Assembly: GCA_039881045.1 (NCBI GenBank)
Contig: JAYWVB010000025.1
Coordinates: 434,001-498,000 of the forward strand
Length of the DNA stretch: 64,000 bases
From: Chaetomium olivaceum
Lineage: Eukaryota; Ascomycota; Sordariomycetes; Sordariales; Chaetomiaceae
Direction of reading: 5' to 3'
Part shown: piece by piece, positions 1 through 10,992 of the stretch
Numbering within the stretch: position 1 is the first letter of the stretch
Layout: each line of letters starts with the position of its first letter
Made by a program: the position numbers and the translations under genes
The notes under the pieces: model-generated
The model's input: only the letters and a program-made list of their open reading frames with translations
What the model was told of the DNA's origin: nothing
Database searches by the model: none

Positions 1-1525
1 CAAAAGCGACGCGTTCGGTCGAATCCCACTCGGCGAAGGTCTCAGCCGGAGGCCACTGAATTTTGCGCCAGCAGTTCATCACCACGACCTTCAGATGTTG
101 CTCGGCATAGGGCTTCCAGTTCTGGGCCTCCTCCTCGTCCGAGTAGGTACTATCAATCATGGTCTCGATGAAGGTAGACCAAAACTCCAAGGCAGGGACG
201 AATATGCTATCCTCGCCAACGAGGTAGCCGTCGGCAGCGAGGAGCCCACTCAAGCTCTCTAGGAACCTCTGGAGCGGTTGTCAGTGCTGCGCATGAGGTC
301 TTGCACTTTGGCGTCTCCGTAGGCTAAAATAACTAGGCCGAAGGAAATGCCATCCTCCTCGTGGTTCCCATGGAGGGTGTGTTGGTAATGCTCGGCGGCC
401 CAGGGGCTCTCGAAAAGGGAGGCGAGCGTGTTGTAGTGCTCATCGGTAAAAAAGACGAGTAGTTGCCAAGGGCGTCACTGAAAAGCTCGGCAGTCGCTTG
501 GAAGAGTTCTCTATCCGCGAAGCAGTTGATAGCAGGCCCCACGAGCTGTCTTAGCGGCGCAACTAGATCGGGGATCGGGGATGCTCGCTGCGCGTATAGA
601 ATCCAGGCCTGGGGTCGTTAGTCGGTGCGTCGAGTATCCGAGGGCTTGTGCTCACCTGAAAGCAGCTGAGTGCCTCTCCCTGTGTTTTGAGATTGGGATC
701 AGAGTTATCCTCAGGCGCGGAGAAGCCTCGGGCGAGTAGGCAAGTGACATCGGGGCCGTTCTTGACGAGGCGATCGTGGACTTGGAGACTGGCTTGGTTA
801 GCACGCCTCGACTATTGAATATGGGAGTGGCATGCTCACAATTTAGCGGCGTTCATGTCAGTCTTGCCAACCTCTTCGACGAACGAGGTAGCGAACCATA
901 TTGCCACCTTCAGCTTCTGGGGACCGAGCTTGCCGACAAGAATGTCGGCGGGGAGGGCATTGTCAAGGCTGTCCACTGGCGCGCCCCGACCTAGATCCAG
1001 ACAATAGATGAAGTGGCGGATGCAGTTGGGCCACAATGGGAGAAGTGCATGAAGTAAGTGACGAGAGCGGTGCACAACTTCTTGATCACAAAATTGCCTG
1101 CCCCATCGGCGAGCGATTGAATAGTCCAGCCGATGATATTCTCGAGAAGTCCCCTTGCATCGTCCTCGCTCAGACCAGAGCTAGGCCAAAGTTAGTTTGA
1201 TGCTTGTTCCTCCCCTGGCCATGCGCGCGTACCTGTCTTGTTGAGCTTGATGATGAGTGTAAGGGCAGCATAGAAACCTGATGTTGTCCTCACGATGGGC
1301 GATCAGGCTCTGGGCTAGTTGCCATCCCTCAGGAGACCTTTGCAGACGATGCAGCACCTCCTGAATTTTGGAGATGGTCTCGGGAGGGTTTGGTTGGTAG
1401 AGTGCCCGGATTAGCTGTGGTTGAGTTAGTTAGATCTGGTTTCCGTTATCATCTGCATATCATCGGTCTAGTCCACTTACTGCTTCGACCTCAGCGAGGC
1501 TTGTTGGTAAGGGGAGTTGCTCCAT
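1..1525 (-). CDS. Importin-beta family karyopherin (Kap122/importin-13-like), partial and frame-broken
   Basis: Nuclear transport receptor of HEAT/ARM-repeat type, recognised from its N-terminus: start at 1525, exon 1 (1525..1481) encodes MEQLPLPTSLAEVEA, and after an intron the frame continues LIRALYQPNPPETIS (exon 2 from 1414). Further segments read in the family order LSEDDARGLLENIIGW, PNCIRHFIYCLDLG and VPALEFWSTFIETM. The gene runs off the left edge, so only the N-terminal part is present. At least four one-base frame breaks are needed: at the exon 2/3 joint near 1190, near 1050, in a T6 run near 465, and near 280. It could be a decaying copy, but the protein sequence between breaks looks well conserved, which fits consensus errors better. 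The family call is from recalled similarity; the exact orthologue is uncertain. Confidence 0.68.
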
Positions 1526-2815
1526 CGCGCTGTCTCGTTTATTTCTGTTCGGTTCTTGGCTGTTGCTTGGTTTGAGACAAGTCCCTCTGAGATTCCGAGA
1601 TGGGGCACCCCATAAAAAGAACTGACCACGGTCCGGAAACACAACGTCACTTCTGGGTGAATCTCATGGTCCGAGATGGAGTTTGAGAAGCCTGTAAGGT
1701 CAAAGCGCTATGTTGTTTGTGTGTTTTGGAGGTTTGCACTCTCAGCGGCTTTCCCGAGGTACTGGAGGTCGTCACGTAGTTCAGGCGCTCAGGTCACCCA
1801 CCCTTGTGCTGTGAGCAGTTGGCACGGTATGTACTGTATGTACCAGGCGAACAAATTACTGTACGTAATCTGTACATGCACGCTTCAACAAGTACTGCGA
1901 AAAAAGGTGTGAAAGAAGCCTTCTGTTTAAAGACTTTTGTCTGATCCTGCTAGCTTTCCAGCCATAGACAGAGAGGCCTGGACCTTTAGTATCACTCCCG
2001 TTAAAATGGAAGTCTCCGCCTTCAGAAGTGAAATGCTGTTGTGGAACCTGGGCTGGCAGGCACCCTTGGGCATAGGGCGGCAGGCGGCAAGCCTCGACCA
2101 CATTGGCACCCCACCATGCCTCTGGCCAAAAAAAGCCGAACTCTCAAGGAAGCAAGAAATCAAAAGAAACAGAAACAAATATAGAAATTGCGAAAGAAAA
2201 GGCTTAATTAAACAAACAGAAAGAAAAAAATGAAAATAGAGTGGATACCTATCCTTTATTTGGGCTTCCGAATGGCTTTCGTTTCGTTCCCGCAGGCGAG
2301 CTCTTGTCGACATCTGCACTTGGGAGTCCACCATTTTTTGCCCATCGGTGATGGTGGGTCGAATGTGTTCATGCAGTTATCCATGGCTGCATCTTTCTTC
2401 TCCCAACAGTTCTTTGAATACACATGTAACGAGGCCAATGTTTGTAACCTTTTCCCAAAGAAAGACAGTTTGGTTTGAGCGCGCTAGGTTAGGTAAAATG
2501 TGTGGTAACTGCAGCATACTTCACCTCAGGGTGGAGGGAACCTTGCGGGATACACACACAATCAGAGATCTGGAAAGAATCTCACCCCCACCACACCTCA
2601 ACCTAGTTAACCCGATTCGGTAATCGATCATGGCTAGCAAGACCGCCTAAGCAGGGCGCACCTTCGACCTCGAATATCCGCCTCTTGCCCGACAGTCTAC
2701 AGATTACAGGTACCACCTCCCTGATTCATCCTGCGTTTACTGGCCCGACACACCCCGCTCCGCCTCGGCTCTCACTCGACATTTGGTTCGCTGCACCCCC
2801 CGGTTACCTTGACCC
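1526..2815. other. Intergenic region with one dispersed-repeat copy
   Basis: No convincing gene on either strand between the divergent karyopherin and aminopeptidase P starts. It holds the minus-strand copy of the dispersed repeat at 2107-2347; otherwise I see nothing distinctive. Confidence 0.6.
2107..2347 (-). repeat. SINE-like dispersed repeat, copy A
   Basis: Read on the minus strand it has the same ordered blocks as the copies at 38.9 kb and 55.2 kb: GATGGGCAAAAAATGG, CCCAAGTGCAGATGTCGAC, an AGAGCTCG block, CGGAAGCCC, a long T-rich tract, GAGTTCGGCTTTTTT and GGCCAGAGG. It carries many substitutions and its head lacks a recognisable A box, so it is the most decayed copy. No coding capacity. 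Confidence 0.65.
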
Positions 2816-5020
2816 ATGCCCCATATATGGGCGCGGCAGAGCTCGACAATATCGTCACTGCTGCGCAACCCCTCGATTTCGCTAGCACGACCACCACCTT
2901 ATCGCCCAGTTTCGGCTATTCCAACATTATTCCGAGCCAAGAGAGGAATCCACGTACCACCCACCAGAACTAGAACGCTGTCTGTTGAAGAGATGGAAAC
3001 CGTCAACACCACGGCCCGACTGGCCACCCTCCGGTCGTTAATGAAGCAGAATGGGGTCGACATTTATGGTATTAGTCTCCGCAACCCCTTGGATCTCAGC
3101 CACTGATATCCGGCCAAACAGTCGTCCCGTCTGAGGACAGCCACGCCTCCGAATACATCGCACCATGCGACGGCCGCCGCGCCTTCATCTCGGGCTTCAC
3201 CGGCTCCGCGGGGACAGCCGTGGTTACCCAGGACAAGGCTGCTCTGGCAACCGACGGGCGATACTTCAACCAGGCCGGCAAGCAGCTGGACGGCAATTGG
3301 CACCTTCTCAAGACGGGCCTGCAGGATGTACCAACATGGCAGGATTGGACGGCCGAAGCGTCGGCTGGCGGCAAGACGGTGGGGGTCGATCCTACTCTGA
3401 TCTCGAGCCCCGTTGCGGAGAAGCTGGACGAGAGTATCAAGAAGAGTGGCGGCGCCGGCCTGAAGGCGGTCAGTGAGAACTTGGTCGACCCCGTGTGGGG
3501 TAGTGACAGGCCTGCCCGCTCCAGCAACCCCGTCAGGCTTCTTACCGGTAAGTACTCGGGCAAAGACACAGCGGCTAAGCTTACCGAGCTCCGCAAGGAG
3601 TTGGAGAAGAAGAAGGCCGCCGCCTTCGTTCTGTCGATGCTGGATGAGGTGGCATGGCTCTTCAACCTGCGCGGCAGTGATATCACCTACAACCCCGTGT
3701 TTTACTCGTACGCCATCGTAACGCAGGATTCGGCGACGCTATATGTGGACGCTTCTAAGCTGGACGACGAGAGCCGAAGCTACCTGGACCAGAACAAGGT
3801 CACCATTAAGCCGTATGACACCTGTTCGAGGACGCCAAGGTGCTGGCCAGCGCCGCCGAGGCCAAGGGAACGACTGAGGAGCCGAAGAAATACTTTGTTT
3901 CCAACAAGGGCTCTTGGGCGCTGAAGCTGGCACTTGGGGGGGACAAGTTTGTCGACGAAGTTCGGAGCCCGGTTGGCGATGCCAAGGCAGTCAAGAACGA
4001 CACAGAGCTTGAGGGCATGAGGCAGTGTCACATCCGGGACGGTGTTGCTCTCATACAGTTCTTTGCCTGGCTTGAAGACCAGCTCATCAACAAGAAAGCG
4101 GCCCTGGACGAAGTGGCGGCTGCTGATAAGCTCGAGGCACTCCGGGGGGAGCAAAAGGACTTTGTCGGCCTTTCCTTTGACACCATTTCATCCACAGGGC
4201 CAAAGTGGGTAGTTAACTCTGCAGTTGTATATGTTCGCTTGCTTACATCCTTTAGCGCCGCTGTCATCCACTACAAGCCCGAGCCGGGGTCTTGTGCTAC
4301 CATTGACCCGGAGGCCATTTACCTGTGCGACTCAGGGGCTCAGTTTCTGGGACGGCACGACCGACGTCACCCGGACCCTCCACTTCGGCACCCCCACCGC
4401 CGAGCAGAAGAAGGCCTACACGCTCGTCCTAAAGGGCAACATCGCCCTCGACACCGCGGTTTTCCCCAAGGGCACAACCGGCTTTGCCATCGACTGTCTA
4501 GCCCGGCAATTCCTCTGGGTAAGCTCCTACTCCCTTCCTCCCCTTTCCAACCCCTTGATTCTCTAAGCGAGCCACAAAATACTAACACCACACAGAAACA
4601 AGGCCTCGACTACCGGCACGGCACCGGCCACGGCGTCGGATCCTACCTCAACGTGCACGAGGGCCCCATCGGCATCGGCACGCGCAAGCAGTACGCCGAG
4701 GTCGCGCTCGCCGCCGGCAACGTGCTCTCCATCGAGCCGGGCTTCTACGAGGACGGCTCCTACGGCATCCGCATCGAGAACCTGGCGCTCGTGCGCGAGG
4801 TCAAGACGGAGCACTCCTTCGGCGACAAGCCGTTCCTCGGGTTTGAGCATGTCACGATGGTGCCGTACTGTCGGAATTGATCGATGAGGGGTTTGTTGAC
4901 GGCCGAGGAGCGCGAGTGGTTGAATCAGAGTAATAAAGAGATAAGGGAGAAGATGACTGGGCGCTTGGAGGGGGACCATTGGCGCAGGCGTGGCTGGAGA
5001 AGGAGACGCAGCCGTTTTGA
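2816..5020 (+). CDS. ampp: Xaa-Pro aminopeptidase P, frame-broken
   Basis: M24 metallopeptidase that removes an N-terminal residue preceding proline. Exons 2816-3068, 3122-4204, 4256-4518 and 4596-5020. The creatinase-like N-terminal domain contains SEDSHASEYIAPCDGRRAF. The pita-bread C-terminal domain has the metal-site motifs DGTTDVTRTLHFG, HGTGHGVGSYLNVHEG and SIEPGFYEDGSYGIRIEN. Two in-frame starts exist: 2816, giving an Arg/Ser-rich presequence, and 2993 (METVNTT), the usual cytosolic start. Five one-base breaks are needed: near 3822 (one base missing), 4353 (extra G), 4876 (missing), 4891 (extra T) and 4978 (missing). Exon lengths corrected for these give about 674 aa (615 from the inner Met), the normal family size, so the gene is complete apart from the indels. 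Confidence 0.88.
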
Positions 5021-5139
5021 GGAGTGAGTGGTTGGGTGGGTGGAGGGATAGATAGACATAGCGTGCATGGATGGAGGGAATTCATTGCCTGGACAGAGCA
5101 TGGCGTGGCATGACATGCATAGCAATGGCATTGCGCGGT

Positions 5140-5934
5140 CTATTCTTCTTCTTTTGCTCTCTGGTCTATGCTTTGGTTTGTGCTGGTCTGAATGGCGGGT
5201 AAGTGGCAGAGTGGGAGGGTGGTTTGATTAAAAGACATGAAGGCCGAGAGGGCGAATGCGATAGCGAAGGAGAACTTGAAGGCCGTGTGCTGGTTCAGCA
5301 GCGCTATGATGCGTGACGTGCTGGCCCGCTCCTTGAGCTTGAGTAGGAGACGATGTCTATCCCGTTGCGTGCCGCGACCTGGACGCGTGTTAGTCGCCAG
5401 GTCTGGGTGAGTTTATGTGCAGTACGGAGTCTCAATATGAGTCCTCGGGTAGGGGGTGTACGTACCTGGATAAGCACCATCCCGATCCCTGCCAACAACA
5501 CCAGCGTCCTTGGAGAAGACGCTCACCAACATCCCCGCCAACCCTACCCCTTTCTATCAGCACAAGGCTCATATCACACACAACCCCGGCGGAATAATGG
5601 AATGCATTCAATAATGGGGTGAGAGATGTCCCTACCAGAAAGACTCCCCCCCGACAACTGCTCACCGTCTCCGCATCCAGTCGCAACTCCTTGCGATCCC
5701 CTTACTCGAGTATGCCCGCGCTTGTTGTTGCGGGGCTAGTACTGGAACGGCATCAAAGCGCATCGGCCGCTGCTGATGCACCGCTACCAGCCCCGTGGTG
5801 AGACCGAGCCCGAGCGGGAGGGAGGCATGCCGGAGGGAGAGACGCCGGAGACCGGGGGCGGCACTGGCGGTGGCTGAGACCGTGCTGCGGGCGTGGAGGG
5901 CGGTGCGGGTTAGGGTGCGGGTGAGGGTGGCCAT
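5140..5934 (-). CDS. FUN14 family mitochondrial outer-membrane protein, frame-broken
   Basis: Small membrane protein of the FUN14/FUNDC1 family, linked in animals to mitophagy. Start at 5934. The N-terminus (MATLTRTLTRTALHARS) is Arg/Ser/Thr-rich, like a mitochondrial presequence. An internal exon encodes GMLVSVFSK then LVLLAGIGMVLIQ. The last exon encodes VAARNGIDIV, then LKLKERASTSRIIALLNQHT and AFKFSFAIAFALSAFMSF, where the family normally ends. Introns: one begins after GAT GCG GAG ACG near 5672, another after CTT ATC CAG near 5466. The frame must shift at least three times: at a G run near 5695, an extra G near 5511, and a missing base after ATC GTC TCC TAC near 5353. As written the last frame reads on to a TAG at 5140; a TAA at 5228 lies just after the SF codons in another frame. 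Identification rests on the conserved blocks, not an intact frame. Confidence 0.72.
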
Positions 5935-6679
5935 TTTGTTGAGTTGTTGAGTTTCGGGGGGTTGGGTAGTTGCAATTGGGGTTTCCCGTCTTTATTTCTT
6001 GTTAGGGGACGGTTTTGAGCTTCTTGCATGTGAGAGCGATGGACGGGATATTGGGGGAATGTGAACGCTGTATGGATTGAGAGCTGGTATTGGTCCCGAG
6101 GGTGTGACGTAATCTGACCGCCAGACCACTTGACAGCGCGACCGTTTCGTGTCTGTGCCTGTCCATACCCCGGCCAGTCTTTCACGGCACTGTAGTGTAG
6201 AAGGCGGGTCTCGGCCGTGGTTTGTTGCTTGTGAGACGTATAAAACCCCCAAAGATCGGGTCGCGAAAATGCCGAACGAAATCGATTTTCTTACTGGCTT
6301 TAAGATGGAACATCTCGTTGCTCATGGTAACGCTGGGATGATAAGTTCTTTTCGGCAAGTGAGCCGATACTGAACTCCCCCACTCAACGACGAGGCCGCG
6401 TTTTTGAAGCTCGGGTTATCACGTCATCACTACTCCGTAAATACTGCCCAGGTCCAACCATTGGAACCATATTTTACTTGGGTAGGTACTTCTGCGTACG
6501 AATATCTACAGTGATTAAGTTGTTGTTCTGATCCTCCTGTGACTTGCTTGCGGGCCTCTGTGGGCCCATTAGGGAGGCTTTCCGGCATCACGTGGGTAGG
6601 ATAACTGAAGCGAGTAGTTTTTTTTGTTGATGGCCGCTGTCGCTGGTGCCAGCCACACTTTCATCAACCGAACGACGCG
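5935..6679. other. Intergenic, divergent promoter region
   Basis: Shared upstream region of FUN14 (minus) and the Myb/SANT-like gene (plus). The first 40 bases continue the G-rich tract from FUN14. No other structure seen. Confidence 0.55.
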
Positions 6680-7561
6680 ATGGAAGTCAACGACCCCTCC
6701 AACAACGAAGACACGATGTCGTTGAACGATACCAAACGAAAGCGCCCGGCATCTCTGGTACTGGGATCGACCAACAAAGTCCAGAAAAGGGCATCCTCCT
6801 CCGACATGACTGCCCGAATGATGGAACTGTTTTTTGAAGAGGTGTGCGCTGGTAGTTTTAAGGACGCCGAGAACCACTATCCGAGGCCGGTCATGGACCG
6901 GGTGCGCAGGACGATGCAGTCCGAATACCCCCATCGCTCGTGGACCAGATCAAAGCTTGAGTATAAGCTGAGGAGGCAGGAGGACCGATACGATTTATTC
7001 GTTACTCTGATGGTTATACCAGGCGTCAAATACGACCAGCTGAGCGGTCTGCCCGTGGTGCCAGATGAAGTGTGGACGAGCTTCGTTGCCAAATACTCAG
7101 ACTCGTGGTGGTTGCGAACAGAACCGCTGGGAGATCGTGCGGTTTATGAGGTTGTTTGCAATCGCGATGTGACTTGCGAAGAGGACGACGGCCCTAGCGA
7201 CTTGGAGGACGAGGATTCTAGCGGCCTGGAGGACGAGGACCTTAGCGACCTAGAGGACGAGGGCCTTAGCGATGTCGAAGTCGTCAACCGTCCAAGAACG
7301 CCCACGCGACGTCTGTGGCCGAGCTCAAGTAATTCGGAGCCGGTGGCGGGCGCGGTGGAGCGCCATGCAGATTCGTACCTTCTGCTCAATCATATCAGAT
7401 CCGCTGTTGAGGACTTTCAAGCGGATTTTGCGGACAAGATGACGGCCAAGCAAATGGCCAACGTCGTCGAAAAGTTCGTCGACCCAGAGCAGGCACTTGC
7501 ATGGAATCGGGCGTCAACGACGAAGCAAGCAGAGCTCGCGTGGAAATGGGCGGAGGAGTAA
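6680..7561 (+). CDS. Myb/SANT-like DNA-binding domain protein
   Basis: Single-exon gene of 293 aa. A basic N-terminal stretch (TKRKRPASL) precedes a region at about residues 40-155 that fits the Myb/SANT-like fold found in fungal regulators and in accessory proteins of Harbinger-type transposons: MTARMMELFFEEVCAG, a basic helix RSKLEYKLRRQEDRYDLF, then the typical VPDEVWTSFVAKY. Next comes an acidic tandem repeat of 8 residues (SDLEDEDS type, 3.5 copies), then a 100-residue tail ending WNRASTTKQAELAWKWAEE. No transposase gene or terminal repeat flanks it, so it may be a free-standing regulator or a domesticated transposon protein. An inner Met at position 13 is an alternative start. Open and unbroken. 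Confidence 0.72.
   Translation: MEVNDPSNNEDTMSLNDTKRKRPASLVLGSTNKVQKRASSSDMTARMMELFFEEVCAGSFKDAENHYPRPVMDRVRRTMQSEYPHRSWTRSKLEYKLRRQEDRYDLFVTLMVIPGVKYDQLSGLPVVPDEVWTSFVAKYSDSWWLRTEPLGDRAVYEVVCNRDVTCEEDDGPSDLEDEDSSGLEDEDLSDLEDEGLSDVEVVNRPRTPTRRLWPSSSNSEPVAGAVERHADSYLLLNHIRSAVEDFQADFADKMTAKQMANVVEKFVDPEQALAWNRASTTKQAELAWKWAEE
7197..7270 (+). repeat. 24-bp tandem repeat, about 3.5 copies
   Basis: Period 24 (AGCGACTTGGAGGACGAGG type), in frame, encoding an acidic S-x-L-E-D-E-x-x repeat. Copies differ by a few substitutions. Confidence 0.8.
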
Positions 7562-7947
7562 CTGGACGAATGGTAAATCAATGTAAATTTGACTGCACTG
7601 CATACATAAAAGGGTACAAATCTATCCACCGTCTTGATATCAAATAGGTTTCTGGCCCATTCTTATTCTATTCTACTGGATGTTTTCCCTTGTTGACAAG
7701 CATTTTCGGTCCCATTTGTGAGACCAGGCGATTGAGACGAGCTAGGGTCCGTGCACCACCGCGAAACTCGGTGGGGCTTGAAAGGTTTCCCAACTTGTTG
7801 TTTTCGCGTCGGACGCGTCTCGAGCTTCCTCCACCCCACATATGCACCCTGAATATCACGACCATCCACTCCCGCTGCGAACCGATCGATACTCACAACT
7901 ATCACCTTTTCCGAACCGTATATCTCATCACACAAATACCCGGCGCA
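7562..7947. other. Intergenic / leader of the next gene
   Basis: An open frame leads from about 7690 into the next gene but begins with TTG and has no ATG before 7948, so I treat this as promoter and 5' UTR. Confidence 0.5.
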
Positions 7948-9786
7948 ATGCCTCGCCCTAAACGGTCGCGCGTCCCTGTGACGCGCCCTAGCAAGGTCGC
8001 TTCACCAGCACCCGAGGGGCCACAGTCATCCGGAACACCACCCATTGCGACGAAGCCAATTGCCGCGCAGACCAAAGTCCCAAGTAGCGATATTTACGGT
8101 GTCAGCGATCGCGAAAAAGAGCGCATGAAAGAGCGATCCGCTGCGGCCGGCTCGCAGTCCCGTCGGACCCGCGCGTCCCAGCATCTGGAGGTGAACTCGG
8201 AGCAAGCGAAGGTGTTGGAGGACTCGAAACGTAGACGGGACGACGCAATGAACAGGTTAGATGATCTTACATCGACCTCACGACCGGACGAAGCCGAAAG
8301 CCCAGGTACCGGACAGGGCGGGGAAACAGCGGGCGAAAGGCAGCCCCGGTTGACCGACTTGCCGGGCCTGGATCTGGACGACGAGCTCTTCGCCAATCTC
8401 GATGATAGCCTGGACGACACGGAGAACGCAATTGAGGAGACACGGACTGGCTACCGCTCCACAGACACGTCAACATTCAATGTGGCCATGTTCAAACGCC
8501 GGCCTCGACAGTCGAGCGTTGCTGGGAGAGATGATGCGCCTATCCGTCCGAGCAGTAGAGGGCAGGCTACGCCGAGTATTAGTAGGACTCTCAATTTCGG
8601 CAACTTTAGGCGGCGTGCCCGCGAGCCCAGTATTCTCGGAACGGGGCGAAAGGCTCGGGCAGCGAGGTCTCTATCGCGGGCTTCGCAAGCCTCGCGCAAT
8701 GCGAGCGTTCTTGGGGACGGAGACGATTCTGGTCCGGACGGCGAGTCAACACCACTTGACAAGACGAGGAGGCAAACACGCGCGTCGCTTGCAGACAGCC
8801 CCTCACGAGCGGGCTCGCCAGTCCAAGCGTCACGGAAGAGGAAATCATTGGAAACCCACGAGAATGATCGAGAAAAGCGGCCAGCCGTGGAGGCTGAGGA
8901 GGCTGAGGCGGAAGAGCTAGAAGCCGAAGAGATTCACCAGTCAATTGAGATCGAAGTCGAGCGGACGCCCAGTCCGCCGCGCGGCCGGGGCCGGGAGCGG
9001 GAGCGTTTCTCGACACCGGTCCAAGAAGACGACCCCGACATGGCACCTCCTCTTAGCAGCTCTTCAGAAAGCAATAGTCCAGCTGCCTGGCCTTCGCTGG
9101 ACACGCTAGCACACCGCACCTACACCCGCAAACAACCGACAAGAGCAATGAAAACACCAGAACCACTCGATTCCTCCTCTGATCTTTCGTCTCCCCCGTC
9201 ACTCACTCATTCACCAAACTACGACGCTCCGGTCAAGGCGGCCCCCCCAAAGAAGAAGGCAGTGCCACCGCAGAAGAAGGTGACCACGGCTGATCTGACC
9301 TCTCTCCTCCCTCGGCGGCGACACAAGGCATCAAATCGCGACAAGGACAACAACGACCCTTTTGACCTGGATGCCTCGGAAGACGAGCGGTACAATGCGG
9401 CCGATACTTCGGACGTCGACTCAAGAGCTCCGCGGCGGAGAAAGGGTCAACGACCTCTCGCCAAATCGACTTCCAACGGCAAGGGCAAGCAGGTTCAAGC
9501 CACGAATGCGGGCAGCAAGAGGCGTGCTGTGCGGACGTACGGGTCGATGAATGACGACAAGGAGAATGACGAGGCCGCGGAGGAGATTGTGGTCGCTAGT
9601 GAGGATGAGGAGCTCGACGGGGAAGAGCAAGAGGGGCTCCCTGTGGAGGAGACGAGCCAGATGATGGTGGAGCGGCTCGGGGAGGAGCTGCAGAAAGCTG
9701 CGAAAAAGTTTAAAGAGGTGGATAAGTGGGAATTGTCCTTTGAGCAGGCGACGCAGAGTTCGTCGCCGGGGCCGTTCGCTCGGTGA
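7948..9786 (+). CDS. Disordered nuclear protein of unknown function
   Basis: Single open exon, 612 aa from ATG 7948 (MPRPKRSRVPVTRPSK). Mostly low complexity, rich in Ser, Arg, Glu and Pro. It has several basic clusters that could serve nuclear import (KRRRDD, PRRRHK, RRRKGQR), an acidic segment (EAEEAEAEELEAEEIHQSIE, about residues 317-336), and a compact C-terminal end, EVDKWELSFEQATQSSSP, which looks like the most conserved part. A DDKEND sequence near residue 535 contains a KEN box, a possible APC/C degron. I do not recognise the family; a chromatin or cell-cycle protein is plausible but unproven. No frame break. Confidence 0.75.
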   Translation: MPRPKRSRVPVTRPSKVASPAPEGPQSSGTPPIATKPIAAQTKVPSSDIYGVSDREKERMKERSAAAGSQSRRTRASQHLEVNSEQAKVLEDSKRRRDDAMNRLDDLTSTSRPDEAESPGTGQGGETAGERQPRLTDLPGLDLDDELFANLDDSLDDTENAIEETRTGYRSTDTSTFNVAMFKRRPRQSSVAGRDDAPIRPSSRGQATPSISRTLNFGNFRRRAREPSILGTGRKARAARSLSRASQASRNASVLGDGDDSGPDGESTPLDKTRRQTRASLADSPSRAGSPVQASRKRKSLETHENDREKRPAVEAEEAEAEELEAEEIHQSIEIEVERTPSPPRGRGRERERFSTPVQEDDPDMAPPLSSSSESNSPAAWPSLDTLAHRTYTRKQPTRAMKTPEPLDSSSDLSSPPSLTHSPNYDAPVKAAPPKKKAVPPQKKVTTADLTSLLPRRRHKASNRDKDNNDPFDLDASEDERYNAADTSDVDSRAPRRRKGQRPLAKSTSNGKGKQVQATNAGSKRRAVRTYGSMNDDKENDEAAEEIVVASEDEELDGEEQEGLPVEETSQMMVERLGEELQKAAKKFKEVDKWELSFEQATQSSSPGPFAR

Positions 9787-10085
9787 GACCAAAAGGACGG
9801 GGTGTTTGGTTTTTGCTAAGTCCACTGATACCATTTGGCTTGTTTGGCTGGGTTCATGTATGTGTTTTCTTGTCGAGAGTACGTGGATAGTGACGGATTG
9901 TTTAGGGTTGCAGTTGGGAAGAACTTGCACTGGGTATCAGCGTTTGCTTAGGTTGAATCTTGGGCCTCGGCCGGGGCTGTTTATTCGTATCCGATGAAGT
10001 TTATGTTCATATCCGTCATGCTTCATGTTTTGCGTCGTCATAAGGGCTTTTCATGCCCCCTTTTCATCTCGAAGGCAGCAACGCC

Positions 10086-10992
10086 CTATGAGTTTCCCGC
10101 CAAGCAAACGCTGTCTATCGAGTGCTCAACAACCGGCAGGAGGTTAGCTACCTGGTTGGAATCTCTTAGGGCGATAGTGACAGCATCTGGCATCAACCCG
10201 CTCATGTGAAGATTCTGTCCTTTTGTTAGCGTTCCCTCTGCTTAAAACTAGCAAAGAACGATGACCTACCCGCTTGACGTTCTCAAACCCATCCTCCCGT
10301 GCCGTATACTCCCGGACCACCACCTCCTTCTCAAAGTCCACATACACCCTCGTATCTCTCACCCTAACCACCACCCCATCCAGCCTCATATACAACCGAC
10401 ACAGCAACAGCATCCTCTGTGCCATCACCCTCACCTTGACCGTCATGACACTTATCCCATTATCATCCAACTCACTCTCATACAGCACCACCTCGTCCGC
10501 AAACAGAATCGGATCCCTCCTCTTCAGCAACTCCACCGGAATCTCCTCCTTCCCACCAGCCTCCAACCCCCTCCCATCCCCAGCCCGCACCTCATCCCCC
10601 TTGTACGCCGCGCTATAACTCCAATCAAACGGCCTGACCACCTCGGAGATGCCCGCGCTGGTCTTCTCCCTGGACCGGCTCCACTCCCGCGCATAGGCCA
10701 CCCGCAGCATGCCGCCCTCGCCCGTCTTGTCCACCGTGTCCAGCGCGGCCTCGGCGCCGAACTGGATGGCCCAGCCGCTGCGGGTGTGGCGGATGGCGAC
10801 CAGGTTGTCGCCGAAGATCATCTCGGGGATGGGGATCGCCAGGCGTGCGGCGAGCGCGTCGATGGGCCCGGATTTGAGGATGGGGAGCTTGCGCGTGGAG
10901 ATCTGGAAGGGCGGTTGGGTGTGCGTGCGCGTTGCGAGGGACAGGTTGGATGGGGAGGGGTAGGCGTCGAGGGGGGCGGTTGGGGGGTCCAT
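10086..10992 (-). CDS. TIP41: TIP41-like TOR/PP2A signalling protein
   Basis: 283-aa protein of the TIP41 family, which binds the Tap42/alpha4-PP2A system downstream of TOR. Exon 1 10992..10270, intron 10269..10215, exon 2 10214..10086. Family motifs in order: PEMIFGDNLVAIRH, RPFDWSYSAAYKGDE, LLKRRDPILFADEVVLYE, DDNGISVMTVKVRVM, VRVRDTRVYVDF and VVREYTAREDGFENVK, then the short C-terminal exon HMSGLMPDAVTIALRDSNQ. The start MDPPTAPLDAYPSPS is preferred because the upstream open frame is only a poly-Thr run from the 5' leader. The length is normal and the frame intact. The gene spans a sharp base-skew switch: C-rich on the + strand over the C-terminal half, G-rich over the N-terminal part and leader. 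It is divergent from the Aurora kinase gene. Confidence 0.93.
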
